Source: Catenulispora sp. GP43 (lineage in GTDB: Bacteria > Actinomycetota > Actinomycetes > Streptomycetales > Catenulisporaceae). Taken from it: a stretch of 64,000 bases of DNA. A program made the position numbers and the translations under genes. The stretch lies in the NCBI RefSeq assembly GCF_041260665.1, contig NZ_JBGCCT010000010.1:276410-340409 (forward strand), read 5' to 3'. The notes beneath the pieces are model-generated. The model ran no database searches, was not told the origin of the DNA, and saw only the letters and a program-made list of their open reading frames with translations. Of this stretch, positions 41,887 to 50,681 are shown in pieces; within the stretch, counting starts at the first letter, position 1, and each line of letters begins with the position of its first letter.

Positions 41887-43692
41887 TCAGCTCTGTTCGG
41901 CCGCCGCGCCGCGCCCGTGCCAGGAGTCCCAGAGCCCTGCGTAAGCCCCGCCGGTCGCCACCAGATCCTCGTGGCTTCCGAGCTCGGCGATCACCCCGTC
42001 CTCGACCACTGCGACGCGGTCCGCGTCGTGCGCGGTGTGCAGCCGGTGTGCGATCGCGATGACGGTGCGGCCTTCCAGCACCGCCGCCAGTGAGCGCTCC
42101 AGGTGGCGGGCCGCGCGGGAGTCGATGAGCGAGGTCGCCTCGTCGAGCACCAGAGTGTGCGGGTCGGCCAGGACCAGGCGGGCCAGCGCCAGTTGCTGCG
42201 CCTGGGCCGGGGACAGGGTGTGGCCCTCGGCGCCGATGGCCGTCTGCATGCCCTCGGGCAGGGCGTCGACCCAGCTCAGCGCGTCGACGGCGGCCAGGGC
42301 GTCGCGGACCTGTTCCTCACTGGCCTGGGGGCGCGGCAGGACCACGTTCTCGCGCACCGTGCCGGCGAAGACGTGGTGCTCCTGGTTCACCAAGGCCACC
42401 TGGCCGCGCAGATCGCCCAGCGGAAGCTCCACGAGCGGGACGCCGCCGACCGCGACCGAGCCGCCGGTGGGGCCGTGGATGCCGGCCAGCAGGCGGCCCA
42501 GGGTGGACTTGCCGGCGCCGGAGGGGCCGACCATGGCCAGGCGCTCGCCGGCGTGCAGGGTCAGGTCCACGCCGTGCAGGACCTCGCGGCCGGGGATGTA
42601 GGAGTAGCGCACGTCAGTGGCCCGCAGGTCCTCGCCGACGGGCTGGTCGCCGGAGGCTTGGCGGTCCGCCGGGACGCCGGCCACGCCGAGCAGCCGGGCC
42701 AGCGAGGCGCCGCCGACCTGCAGCTGGTCGGCCCAGGCGAGCATGTCGTCGATCGGGCCCATGATCTGCTGCATGTACAGCGTGGCCGCGGTGACCTGGC
42801 CCAGGCTGAACCAGCCGTGCACGTAGCCCAGGCCGCCGAGCAGCAGCGTCAGGGCCACCGGCACGATGTAGCAGGACTCTGTGGTCGGCCAGAACACGCA
42901 GCGCAACCGCAGGGTGTAGCGCTCGGCCGCGAACTGGTGGCGGATGTCCTCGTCGGTGCGCCGGATCCGGTGCTGTTGCAGGCCCAAGGCCTCCACCGTG
43001 CGCGCGCCGTCGACGGTCTCGGCCAGGCCGTCGGTGAGGTCGGCGTAGCGTGCGCTCTCGGCCAGGTAGCCCTCCGGCGCGCGCTTCATGTACCAGCGGA
43101 ACACCACCGCGATCGGCGGCACGATGACCAGCAGCGGCAGCACGGCCCACGGGCTCACCAGCGCCAGGGCGCCCATGGTGAGCAGGACCGTGACGATCGC
43201 GACCAGGGTGGTCGGCACGGCGTAGCGCGCGGCCATGCTCAGCATGTCCACGTCGCGCGAGGAGCGCGAGAGCAGGTCGCCGCTGCCGGCCCGTTCCACC
43301 ACCGACAGCGGCAGCTCCAGGACCCGGGCGACGAAGTTCTCGCGCAGCTCGGCCAACACGCCCTCACCGAACTTGCCGGCGGCGAGCTTGGCGTAGCGGG
43401 TCAGCACGGTCTGCACGATCAGGAACAGCGCGATGAGGCCGACGATGGTATCGACGTGGCCGCCGGTGGTGCCGTGCTGGACGTCGTCGATCAGCGCGCC
43501 GAGCAGCCGCGGGCCGAACAGGCCGGCGACCGCGGCCAGGGCGAACAGCCCGACGGTCAGGATCAGGTCGCGGCCGCGGGAGCGGGCGACCTGCGCGGCG
43601 TACTGGCGGACCTCGGGATAGGTCGCGACCGGCAGGGCCTCGCGGCCGGAGGCCTGGGCCGCGCTCGCCGGCGGGGTGGGCGCCGCTGCCAT
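41887..43692 (-). CDS. ABC exporter subunit with intact Walker motifs but altered signature
   Basis: 601 residues, transmembrane domain (about 40-330) fused to an ATPase (about 350-590). Walker A VGPSGAGKSTLG, Q-loop LVNQEHHVF, Walker B TLVLDEATSLID and H-loop AIAHRLHT are normal. The ABC signature is LSPAQAQQLALARL in place of LSGGQ, so it is degenerate. The partner gene just upstream (1 bp between stop and ATG) has the opposite pattern. The pair should form a heterodimeric exporter with one working ATP site, as in TM287/288-type transporters. Substrate unknown, probably lipid, peptide or drug. Confidence 0.9.
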   Translation of the reverse strand: MAAAPTPPASAAQASGREALPVATYPEVRQYAAQVARSRGRDLILTVGLFALAAVAGLFGPRLLGALIDDVQHGTTGGHVDTIVGLIALFLIVQTVLTRYAKLAAGKFGEGVLAELRENFVARVLELPLSVVERAGSGDLLSRSSRDVDMLSMAARYAVPTTLVAIVTVLLTMGALALVSPWAVLPLLVIVPPIAVVFRWYMKRAPEGYLAESARYADLTDGLAETVDGARTVEALGLQQHRIRRTDEDIRHQFAAERYTLRLRCVFWPTTESCYIVPVALTLLLGGLGYVHGWFSLGQVTAATLYMQQIMGPIDDMLAWADQLQVGGASLARLLGVAGVPADRQASGDQPVGEDLRATDVRYSYIPGREVLHGVDLTLHAGERLAMVGPSGAGKSTLGRLLAGIHGPTGGSVAVGGVPLVELPLGDLRGQVALVNQEHHVFAGTVRENVVLPRPQASEEQVRDALAAVDALSWVDALPEGMQTAIGAEGHTLSPAQAQQLALARLVLADPHTLVLDEATSLIDSRAARHLERSLAAVLEGRTVIAIAHRLHTAHDADRVAVVEDGVIAELGSHEDLVATGGAYAGLWDSWHGRGAAAEQS

Positions 43693-43693
43693 G

Positions 43694-45454
43694 TCAGTCC
43701 TCTTCCCTGGTCACGGTGGCCCGGTAGGCGGGCACGGTCGCCAGCAGTTCGCGGTGCCGGCCCTCGGCGGCGGCCCGGCCGCCGGCCAGGAACACCACGC
43801 GCTCGGCCCGGTCGAGCATCAGCGGGCTGGTGGTGAACACCACGGTGGTGCGGCCGGTGCGGGCCTGCGCCAGCCGGTCGGCGATGCGGGCCTCGGTGTG
43901 CGCGTCGACCGCGCTGGTGGGCTCGACGAGCAGCAGGACTTCGGGATCCGCGAGCAGGGCTCTGGCCAGCCGGAGGCGCTGCTGCTGGCCGCCGGAGAAG
44001 GAGCGGCCGCGCTCGGTGACGGCGGTGTCCAGGCCGGCGGGCAGGGCCTCGATGATGTCCTCGGCCGCGGCGGTGTGCAGGGCGGCGGTGATGCGGGCGG
44101 TGCGGCGGGATCCCCCATCGAGGTCCGTCGCGCCGGCGAGTTCGGCGCCCCAGCGCGCACCGGCGCCGACCCCGGCCAGCCCGTCCGCCAGCGGCCCGGC
44201 GAACAGCCGCGCGTCGTTGTCCGCGACCAGCACCCGCTCGCGCAGCCGGCCCAGCGGCAGCTCCTCCAGCGGCACGCCGTCCAGCGTGACCCCGTCGGCG
44301 GCCGAGTAGCGGCCCAGCCGGTCGGCCAGCTCGATCGCCTCGGCCGGGTCCGCGGCGGCCACCGCGGTGAACGACCCGGGCTTGAGCGCCAGGCCGGAGT
44401 GCTCGTCGACGAGCGCCCCGGTGCCCTCGGCGTCCGGGCCCGCACCGGCGGTGTCGGCCAGCGGATGGCTCAGCGCCAGCACCCTGACCACCTTGGTGGC
44501 CGCCACGTGCGCCCGCAGCAGCTTGCCCCAGGCCTCGGTGATGGTGCGCAGCGGCAGCACCAGGAACGCGGCGTATCCGTAGAACGCCACCAGCTGCCCG
44601 GTGGTGATCTGATGGGACACCGCCAGCCGCGCCGCCAGCCAGGTCACCCCGACCACGAACAGCCCCGGCAGCAGCACCTGCGCCGATTCCAGCACCGATT
44701 CCACGCGCGCCACGCGCACCCCGGCGAACCGCAGCCGCTGGGACTGCTCGCGGTAGCGTTCTGCGAACTCCGGCTCGCCGCCGATGCCGCGCAGCACCCG
44801 AAGGCCGGCGACGATGTCGTTGGCGCGCCCGGTCAGCTTGCCCTGCAGGGCCCGCACCTCGCTCTGGCGGCGGTGCATCGGCTTGAGCAGCGGTCCGACC
44901 AGCGCCATGATCAGCGGCACGCCGATCAGCACGGTCAGCCCGATGCGCACCTCGGTGCTCAGCAGCAGCACCGAGACCAGCACGATGGACACCACCGCGC
45001 CGGCGAACCGGGCGCTGACGTCCATCGTGCCGCCGATGCTGGAGGTGTCCGCGGTGCCGATGGCCACCACGTCGCCGGTCGCGATACGGCTGGGCAGCGT
45101 GGCGCCGAGTTCGGTGGCCTGGCGCGCGGTGAGCTGCACGGTGCGGTAGGCGGCGGTGAGCCAGTTCGTGACCGCGCACCGGTGGCGCAGGATGCCGGCT
45201 ATGCCGGTCAGGCAGCCCAGGCCCAGCACCACCGCGGACCACCGCCACAGCTCGGCGGTGTCCTTGGCGGTGACACCGGCGTCGATGGTCTTGCCGATCG
45301 CGGCGGGCATCAGCGCCTGGCTCACCATCCACACGACGCCCCAGAACGCGCCCAGGGTCATCGACGTCCACTGCATCCGTACCAGCCAGATCAGGTACCG
45401 GCTCGCCGATCGGGTGTCGGGTCTGCCGGGGTCCGGCTCGGGGAGGTGGCGCAT
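43694..45454 (-). CDS. ABC exporter subunit with degenerate nucleotide-binding motifs but intact signature
   Basis: 586 residues, membrane domain (about 25-315) plus ATPase domain. The phosphate-binding loop reads TAVAAADPAEAIELADRLG, so Walker A is lost. Walker B is VLLLVEPTSAVD (Asp replaced by Val before the Glu), and the H-loop His is replaced (VFTTSPLM). The ABC signature FSGGQQQRLRLARAL is perfect. It therefore cannot hydrolyse ATP alone but completes the consensus site of its partner at 41887-43692. First gene of the two-gene operon, divergent from the conservon. Confidence 0.9.
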   Translation of the reverse strand: MRHLPEPDPGRPDTRSASRYLIWLVRMQWTSMTLGAFWGVVWMVSQALMPAAIGKTIDAGVTAKDTAELWRWSAVVLGLGCLTGIAGILRHRCAVTNWLTAAYRTVQLTARQATELGATLPSRIATGDVVAIGTADTSSIGGTMDVSARFAGAVVSIVLVSVLLLSTEVRIGLTVLIGVPLIMALVGPLLKPMHRRQSEVRALQGKLTGRANDIVAGLRVLRGIGGEPEFAERYREQSQRLRFAGVRVARVESVLESAQVLLPGLFVVGVTWLAARLAVSHQITTGQLVAFYGYAAFLVLPLRTITEAWGKLLRAHVAATKVVRVLALSHPLADTAGAGPDAEGTGALVDEHSGLALKPGSFTAVAAADPAEAIELADRLGRYSAADGVTLDGVPLEELPLGRLRERVLVADNDARLFAGPLADGLAGVGAGARWGAELAGATDLDGGSRRTARITAALHTAAAEDIIEALPAGLDTAVTERGRSFSGGQQQRLRLARALLADPEVLLLVEPTSAVDAHTEARIADRLAQARTGRTTVVFTTSPLMLDRAERVVFLAGGRAAAEGRHRELLATVPAYRATVTREED

Positions 45455-45656
45455 GATCGCAACCGTAATCGGCGCCCCCGTGACCAGCCAGTGAATTTAT
45501 CCCGCCACCACCTAGGGGAACCGTCCACGTTGTTCGAGGCTTGACTCAGGTCCCCAGGTCCCGGTTGGATGAGGCCCACATTCCTGGCACCACCTGCACC
45601 ACACGGCTTGCAAACAGTCCGTCCACACTCTGTCAGCCTTGTCGCGAGGGGCCGTC

Positions 45657-48197
45657 TTGAGGATCACGCGCAGGCTCGGCGTCCTGGTCGCCGTCCCGCT
45701 CGCCGCGGTGTCCGGCTTCGGGGCCGTGGCGCTGACCGCGTCCGGCGGCGAGGCCTGGCGCAGCGAGCGGCTGTGGTCCCTGATGCACACCTCGGACGCC
45801 GCCGGGAAGCTGCTGTGCCGGTTACAGGACGAGCGCACCGCGATGGCGCTGCTGCTCACCACGGGCCCCGCCGGAATCACCCCGGACGTGGAGAACCGGA
45901 TCGCGCAGACCGACGCCGCGCTGGCCGTCTACCGGCAGCAGGTCAAGGCGATGCCGCGGATCCAGCCGGACACCCGCGCGCTGCTCTCGCGCATCGACCA
46001 GGACCTGACCCAGCTGGACACGCTGCGCTCACAGATCAAGGCGCAGTCCGCGCCGGCGCTGTCCACGGTGGCCTTCCAGTACCGCATCGCCATCGCCGAC
46101 CTGGCGCAGCTGCGCAACGCGGTGATCGGCGCCGGCAGCGCGCCGCAGCAGATCGCGGCCCGGATCCAGGCCGCCGGCCTGCTCTATCAGGCCTCTGAGG
46201 CGACCGGCCAGGAGGAGACGGACGTGCTGCGCTCGGCGACCGGGCTGGCGCTGACGCCGGCCGCGGTGGCCGCGATCGCCCACGACCGGCAGGCCTACGA
46301 CGACGCCATGGAGGCCTTCGACACCCAGGCCCCCTCGGGGTGGAGCGAGCGCCCCGACGAGGCGATGACCAGCTCGGACATCCTGACCGCGCAGCAGTAC
46401 GAGGACCAGATATCCCGCCTGGGGCCCGGCGACGTCCTGGCCCTGGACCGGAACCTGTGGGTCCAGACGATGAACGCCCGGCGCGCCACGCTGGACGGCG
46501 TGCGCGAGGACATGGACCTGGCCACCATGTCCGCGGTGGCCCAGCTGCGCGACCGGGCCGAGCACGTCGCCGAGATCGAGGCCGCCGCGGTGGCCGGCAC
46601 CGCGCTGCTGGTGGTGATGATCAGCCTGCGGCTGGGCCGGCCGATGATCAGGGGCCTGCGACAGCTGCGGGACGCCGCGCACGCCGTGGCCACCGAGCAC
46701 CTGCCGGCCGCGGTCGAGCAGCTGCGCGCGACCGACTCGCTGACCGGCCGCACCCCCGAGGAGTTCGCCGACCAGGCCGGCGACGCGCTGCCGCTGGGCT
46801 CCGGCCGCGGCGACGCGCTGAACGCCGAGGACCCCAAGGACGAGCTGGCCGCGGTGGCCCGGGCCTTCAACTCGGTGCACCGCGAGGCCTTGCGCACCGC
46901 CGCCGAGCAGGTGCTGCTGCGCGCCGGCGTGGGCGCCACCTTCGTGGCGCTGGCCCGCCGCGGCGAGCGCCTGACCGGCGCGCTGACCAGCGAGCTGGAC
47001 CGCGCCGAGCGCTCCGAGCAGGACCCGGACCGGCTGGCCCGGCTGTTCGTGCTGGACCACCTGGCCGCACGGATGGCGCGCAACAACGAAAGCCTGCTGG
47101 TCCTGGGCGGCGAGGGCTCGGCGCGGGTGCGCGAGCGCGCGGTGACGCTGTTGGACGTGGTGCGCGCGGCGCTGGGGCGCGTCGAGCGCTACACCCGGGT
47201 GGACCTGGAGAGCGTCGACACCGCGATCCTGGTCGCGCCGCACGCCGTGGACCACGTGGTGCACCTGTGCGCCGAACTGCTGGACAACGCGACCTCCTTC
47301 TCCGCCCCGGACAGCCGGGTGACCGTCGAGGGCCACCGGATGACCGACCGGGTGATCATCCAGATCGCCGACCGCGGCCTGGGCATGACCCCGGCCCGGC
47401 GCGCCGAGCTGAACACCCAGCTGGCCGCGCCGCGCCAGGTGGACAGCGAGACGGTGCGGGCGATGGGCCTGACCGTGGTCGCGCACCTGGCCGCCTGGTA
47501 CGGCATCGAGGTGCAGCTGCGGGCCCGGCCCGGGGGCGGCACGGTCGCCGAGGTCGGACTGCCGCTGGCGGTGATCACGGCGGACGGGGGTCAGGGTGCT
47601 GCGAACGGGACGGTGCGGATCGTGGCGGACCCGGCGGCGCCGGCCCGGTCCGATGTCGGCGATGCCGCCGCCGAGGAGACCGACTGGCCGGAGCTGCCCT
47701 TCCCGGAGGCCGAGGAGCCGGTCGCCGTCGCGGTCGCGGTCGCCGTGAACGGCCGCGCGCACGCCAACGGCAGCGCGGCGGTCAACGGCAACGCGGCGGT
47801 CAACGGCAACGCTCCGGAGCCGCAGGGGGCTGTCACGGCCCCCGCTCCCGCTCCCGCCCAAGCCACAACGCTCAACGGCCTTCCTGTCCGCCGCCCGAAG
47901 GCCCAGCTGCCGACCAAGAGGCGGCTGAGCTCGGCGTCGCAGACCACGCCGACGCAGACACCGTCGTCGGCACAGCTTCAGGAACAGACACAGATTCAGG
48001 AACAGGTACCGGAACAGACACAGACGCCTGCCAAGCCCGCGTCCCCAGAACCCGCACCACCACCCGGCGAGCCCGGCTGCCACCCCGAGCCCGCCGTCAA
48101 GAAGGCCCGCATCGACCGGGACCCCGAGCACGTCGCGGCCACCATGGCCGCCTACGCGCGCGGGCTCTCCGGCCGCACCGGACCGAAACAGAAGTGA
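45657..48197 (+). CDS. cvnA: Conservon sensor histidine kinase (nitrate/sulfonate-sensor type)
   Basis: 846 residues from the TTG at 45657; GAGGGG is 6 bp upstream, whereas a TTG 18 bp earlier has no ribosome site. Membrane helix 1 (about 8-28), a helical NIT-type sensor region (about 45-290), membrane helix 2 (about 308-326), a linker, the atypical H-box LDHLAARMARNNESLLVLGG (about 465) and a GHKL ATPase with ELLDNATSFSAPDSRV (about 540) and GLGMTPARRAELN. The C-terminal ~200 residues are low-complexity, with V-A repeats, N-G-N-A-A-V repeats and a Gln/Thr/Pro tract. First gene of a conservon, which in this class controls a small GTPase through accessory proteins. Confidence 0.92.
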   Translation: MRITRRLGVLVAVPLAAVSGFGAVALTASGGEAWRSERLWSLMHTSDAAGKLLCRLQDERTAMALLLTTGPAGITPDVENRIAQTDAALAVYRQQVKAMPRIQPDTRALLSRIDQDLTQLDTLRSQIKAQSAPALSTVAFQYRIAIADLAQLRNAVIGAGSAPQQIAARIQAAGLLYQASEATGQEETDVLRSATGLALTPAAVAAIAHDRQAYDDAMEAFDTQAPSGWSERPDEAMTSSDILTAQQYEDQISRLGPGDVLALDRNLWVQTMNARRATLDGVREDMDLATMSAVAQLRDRAEHVAEIEAAAVAGTALLVVMISLRLGRPMIRGLRQLRDAAHAVATEHLPAAVEQLRATDSLTGRTPEEFADQAGDALPLGSGRGDALNAEDPKDELAAVARAFNSVHREALRTAAEQVLLRAGVGATFVALARRGERLTGALTSELDRAERSEQDPDRLARLFVLDHLAARMARNNESLLVLGGEGSARVRERAVTLLDVVRAALGRVERYTRVDLESVDTAILVAPHAVDHVVHLCAELLDNATSFSAPDSRVTVEGHRMTDRVIIQIADRGLGMTPARRAELNTQLAAPRQVDSETVRAMGLTVVAHLAAWYGIEVQLRARPGGGTVAEVGLPLAVITADGGQGAANGTVRIVADPAAPARSDVGDAAAEETDWPELPFPEAEEPVAVAVAVAVNGRAHANGSAAVNGNAAVNGNAPEPQGAVTAPAPAPAQATTLNGLPVRRPKAQLPTKRRLSSASQTTPTQTPSSAQLQEQTQIQEQVPEQTQTPAKPASPEPAPPPGEPGCHPEPAVKKARIDRDPEHVAATMAAYARGLSGRTGPKQK
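47766..47813 (+). repeat. In-frame 18-bp tandem repeat in the kinase tail
   Basis: Unit AACGGCAACGCGGCGGTC, two full copies and a third partial copy; encodes N-G-N/S-A-A-V repeats. Close by are a V-A repeat (47731-47755) and CAGGAACAGACACAG-type repeats (47980-48024). All keep the frame, so the tail is a flexible linker prone to slippage. Confidence 0.8.
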
Positions 48198-48243
48198 CGC
48201 ACCAACCCCTCACGCCATCCTCTAGCCCCACGGGAAACGCCCC

Positions 48244-48681
48244 ATGAACGAACCTGCACCCGATCTGCACGGCAGCCTCGACTGGCTGCTCAACGACTTC
48301 GCCCACGGCACCCCCGGGGTCCGGCACGCGCTGGCGGTCTCGGCCGACGGCATCGTGGTGGCCACGTCCCGGGACCTGGGCGAGGAGCAGGGCGAGCAGC
48401 TCGCGGCGGTGGCCGCGGGGCTGGTGAGCCTGCTGGCCGGGGCCGCGCTGCTGCTGGACTCCGAGCCGGTGCGCAGCAACCTGACCGAGCTCGGCAACGG
48501 CTTCCTGTTCTCCATGGCCGTCAGCGACGGTGCCTCGCTGCTGGTCTACGCCGAGCGCGAGTGCGACATCGGGCAGGTCACCTACGCCATGACCGAGCTG
48601 ATCAACCAGGTCGGGGAGTCCCTGACGCCGACCGCCCGGGCCCGGATGCTGGCGCACGGCAACCTTCCGGGGGCCCGCTGA
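48244..48681 (+). CDS. cvnB: Roadblock/LC7-domain protein of the conservon
   Basis: 145 residues, one roadblock/LC7 domain: LDWLLNDFAHGTPGVRHALA, VSADGIVVATSRDLG, then AAVAAGLVSLLAGAALLLD and the last strand SLLVYAERECDIGQVTYAMT. In conservons this protein is a regulator or GTPase-activating partner of the CvnD GTPase (MglB-like). The stop overlaps the next ATG (TGATG). A DUF742 (CvnC) gene normally follows, but here the GTPase comes directly. Confidence 0.93.
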   Translation: MNEPAPDLHGSLDWLLNDFAHGTPGVRHALAVSADGIVVATSRDLGEEQGEQLAAVAAGLVSLLAGAALLLDSEPVRSNLTELGNGFLFSMAVSDGASLLVYAERECDIGQVTYAMTELINQVGESLTPTARARMLAHGNLPGAR

Positions 48682-49268
48682 TGGCGGCTCCCACGATCGC
48701 CGCGAAGATCGTCGTCGCCGGCGGCTTCGGCGTCGGGAAGACCACCCTGGTCGGCGCGGTCTCCGAGATCCAGCCGCTGACCACCGAGGCCGAGATGACG
48801 CAGGCCGGGGTCGGCCTGGACGACGTCCACCTGATCCCGGCCAAGCGCAGCACCACGGTGGCGATGGACTTCGGCCGCATCACCATCGCCGAGGACCTGA
48901 TCCTGTACCTGTTCGGCACGCCCGGGCAGGAGCGCTTCTGGTTCTTCTGGGAGGAGCTCTCCCGCGGGGCGCTCGGCGCGGTGGTGCTGGCCGACGTGCG
49001 CCGCCTGGGCGACGCCTTCGCGGTCATCGACTTCTTCGAGGACCGCCGGATCCCGCACGTGATCGCGGTGAACCAGTTCGACGGCGCGCAGGTGTACGGG
49101 CACGAGGAACTGCGCCAGGCGCTGGCCCTGGAGGACCACACGCCGCTGCTGATCTGCGACGCCCGGCGGCGCGACTCGGCCAAGGGGGTGCTGGTGACGC
49201 TGCTGGAGCACGCGATCACCCAGCAGCGGATGCGCGACGACCTGCCGCCCGACGACCGGATGAACTGA
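48681..49268 (+). CDS. cvnD: Small GTPase of the conservon
   Basis: 195 residues, Ras-like P-loop GTPase. G1 VAGGFGVGKTTLVGAVSE; G3 LYLFGTPGQERFWFFWEEL; G4 is AVNQFDGA instead of NKxD, as usual in CvnD proteins. Starts within the stop of cvnB and ends within the start of the binding-protein gene, so translation is coupled on both sides. Expected to act at the membrane as the output switch of the kinase. Confidence 0.93.
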   Translation: MAAPTIAAKIVVAGGFGVGKTTLVGAVSEIQPLTTEAEMTQAGVGLDDVHLIPAKRSTTVAMDFGRITIAEDLILYLFGTPGQERFWFFWEELSRGALGAVVLADVRRLGDAFAVIDFFEDRRIPHVIAVNQFDGAQVYGHEELRQALALEDHTPLLICDARRRDSAKGVLVTLLEHAITQQRMRDDLPPDDRMN

Positions 49269-50569
49269 TGGCGCAGACGGCCGCCGCCGCCGGGGCGACC
49301 ACACCGGGAACCGGCGGACACCGCTCCCGGCGCGCGCCGCACCACCGGCGGGCCTTCGCCGCGCTGCTGCTGGCCGCGGCCACGGCGGCGGCGTCGGGCT
49401 GCGCGTTCGGCGGCGGCTACGGCGGCGGCCTGTCCTACGGCGACCCCGCGGGGCGGCAGGCCGGCGCGACGCCGATCCCGGTGGGGCTGCTGCTGGACAT
49501 CTCCGGGACCGACGGCACGGCCGGCACCGACGCCCGCGACGGGTTCCAGCTCTACGTCAGCCAGCACGCGGGCCGGCTCGGCGGCCGGCCGGCGCGGCTG
49601 TCCGTGGCCAACGAGGGCCCGACCCCGTCGGCCACCGCGACGACGATGCAGACGATGCTGGCCCACGGCGTGCAGGCGGTCGTCGGCCCGATCGACTACG
49701 CGGGCTATGAGAGCGTGGCGCCGCTGGCCGACGCGGCGCACGTGCCGCTGGTCGGCGTGGTGGCGCAGCCGGACCTGACGGACATCAGCTACGTGTGGAA
49801 CGTGGCGTTCCAGTCCACCGAGCCCGGCGCGGCCATCGCGCCGTTCATCTACAACCACGTCAAATCCCCGGTCTTCGCGATCGGCGGCAACTACCCCGGC
49901 GACTGGGAGCAGGTCCGCGGCTTCACCGACGCCTACGGCACGCTCGGCGGGAAGCTGGCCAACGCCGGAGGCCAGGCGACGTTCACGCCGGCGACGGCGT
50001 TCTCGCCGTCCGCCGAGACCACCGACTTCTCGCCGTATCTGCAGGCGATCAAGGCGTCCGGGGCGAAGGCCGTGTACTGCGCGTTCACCGGCGACGAGGC
50101 GGTGCGCTTCGTCCAGCAGTACGCGCGCTCGGCGGTGAAGGACATACCGCTGTACGCGGTCGGCCTGGTCACCGACGGGCCGCTGCTGAAGCTGGAGGGC
50201 CCGGCGGCCACGAACATCACCTCGGTGCTGGACTACTCCCCCGACGTCGACACCGCCGCCAACCGCACCTTCGTCTCGGCGTGGGCCGCCGGCCACGACG
50301 GCCAGGAGCCCAGCGTGTACGCGCTGACCGGCTACGACGCGGCGGCCCTGCTGGACCAGGCGGTCGCCCAGGCCGGACCGAACGCCGACGCCGAGAAGAT
50401 CAACGCGGCGATCGCGGCCCTGGGCCGGATCGACAGCCCGCGCGGGGCGTGGCAGCTGGCTTCCACGACGCACGCGCCGATCCAGAAGTGGTACCTGCGG
50501 CGGGTGCAGGTGGACGGGACGGCTTTGGCGAACGTGGAGATCGAGGAGTTGGCGACGCTGCCGGACTGA
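49268..50569 (+). CDS. Lipoprotein, branched-chain amino acid/amide type periplasmic binding protein
   Basis: 433 residues. Positively charged N-terminus, hydrophobic helix FAALLLAAATAAASGC and a lipobox with Cys45, so it is exported and lipid-anchored. The mature part is a Peripla_BP_6-type two-lobe fold: IPVGLLLDISGTDGTAGTDA then RDGFQLYVSQHAGRLGGRPA, VVGPIDYAGYESVAPLADAA and a late YALTGYDAAALLDQAVA. It starts inside the stop of cvnD (TGATG), so it belongs to the conservon transcript. No ABC permease or ATPase is nearby, so it may be a ligand sensor for the kinase and not a transport protein. Confidence 0.88.
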   Translation: MAQTAAAAGATTPGTGGHRSRRAPHHRRAFAALLLAAATAAASGCAFGGGYGGGLSYGDPAGRQAGATPIPVGLLLDISGTDGTAGTDARDGFQLYVSQHAGRLGGRPARLSVANEGPTPSATATTMQTMLAHGVQAVVGPIDYAGYESVAPLADAAHVPLVGVVAQPDLTDISYVWNVAFQSTEPGAAIAPFIYNHVKSPVFAIGGNYPGDWEQVRGFTDAYGTLGGKLANAGGQATFTPATAFSPSAETTDFSPYLQAIKASGAKAVYCAFTGDEAVRFVQQYARSAVKDIPLYAVGLVTDGPLLKLEGPAATNITSVLDYSPDVDTAANRTFVSAWAAGHDGQEPSVYALTGYDAAALLDQAVAQAGPNADAEKINAAIAALGRIDSPRGAWQLASTTHAPIQKWYLRRVQVDGTALANVEIEELATLPD

Positions 50570-50681
50570 GTGCCCGCGCGGGTTGGCGGCCGACATGGCG
50601 AAGGCGCAGCGCCGCCGCAGCGCACGGAAAACTCGGCGGGCTCGTGCCTTTGATCTTGCGGAAAGCAGCGAGGGGGATTGG

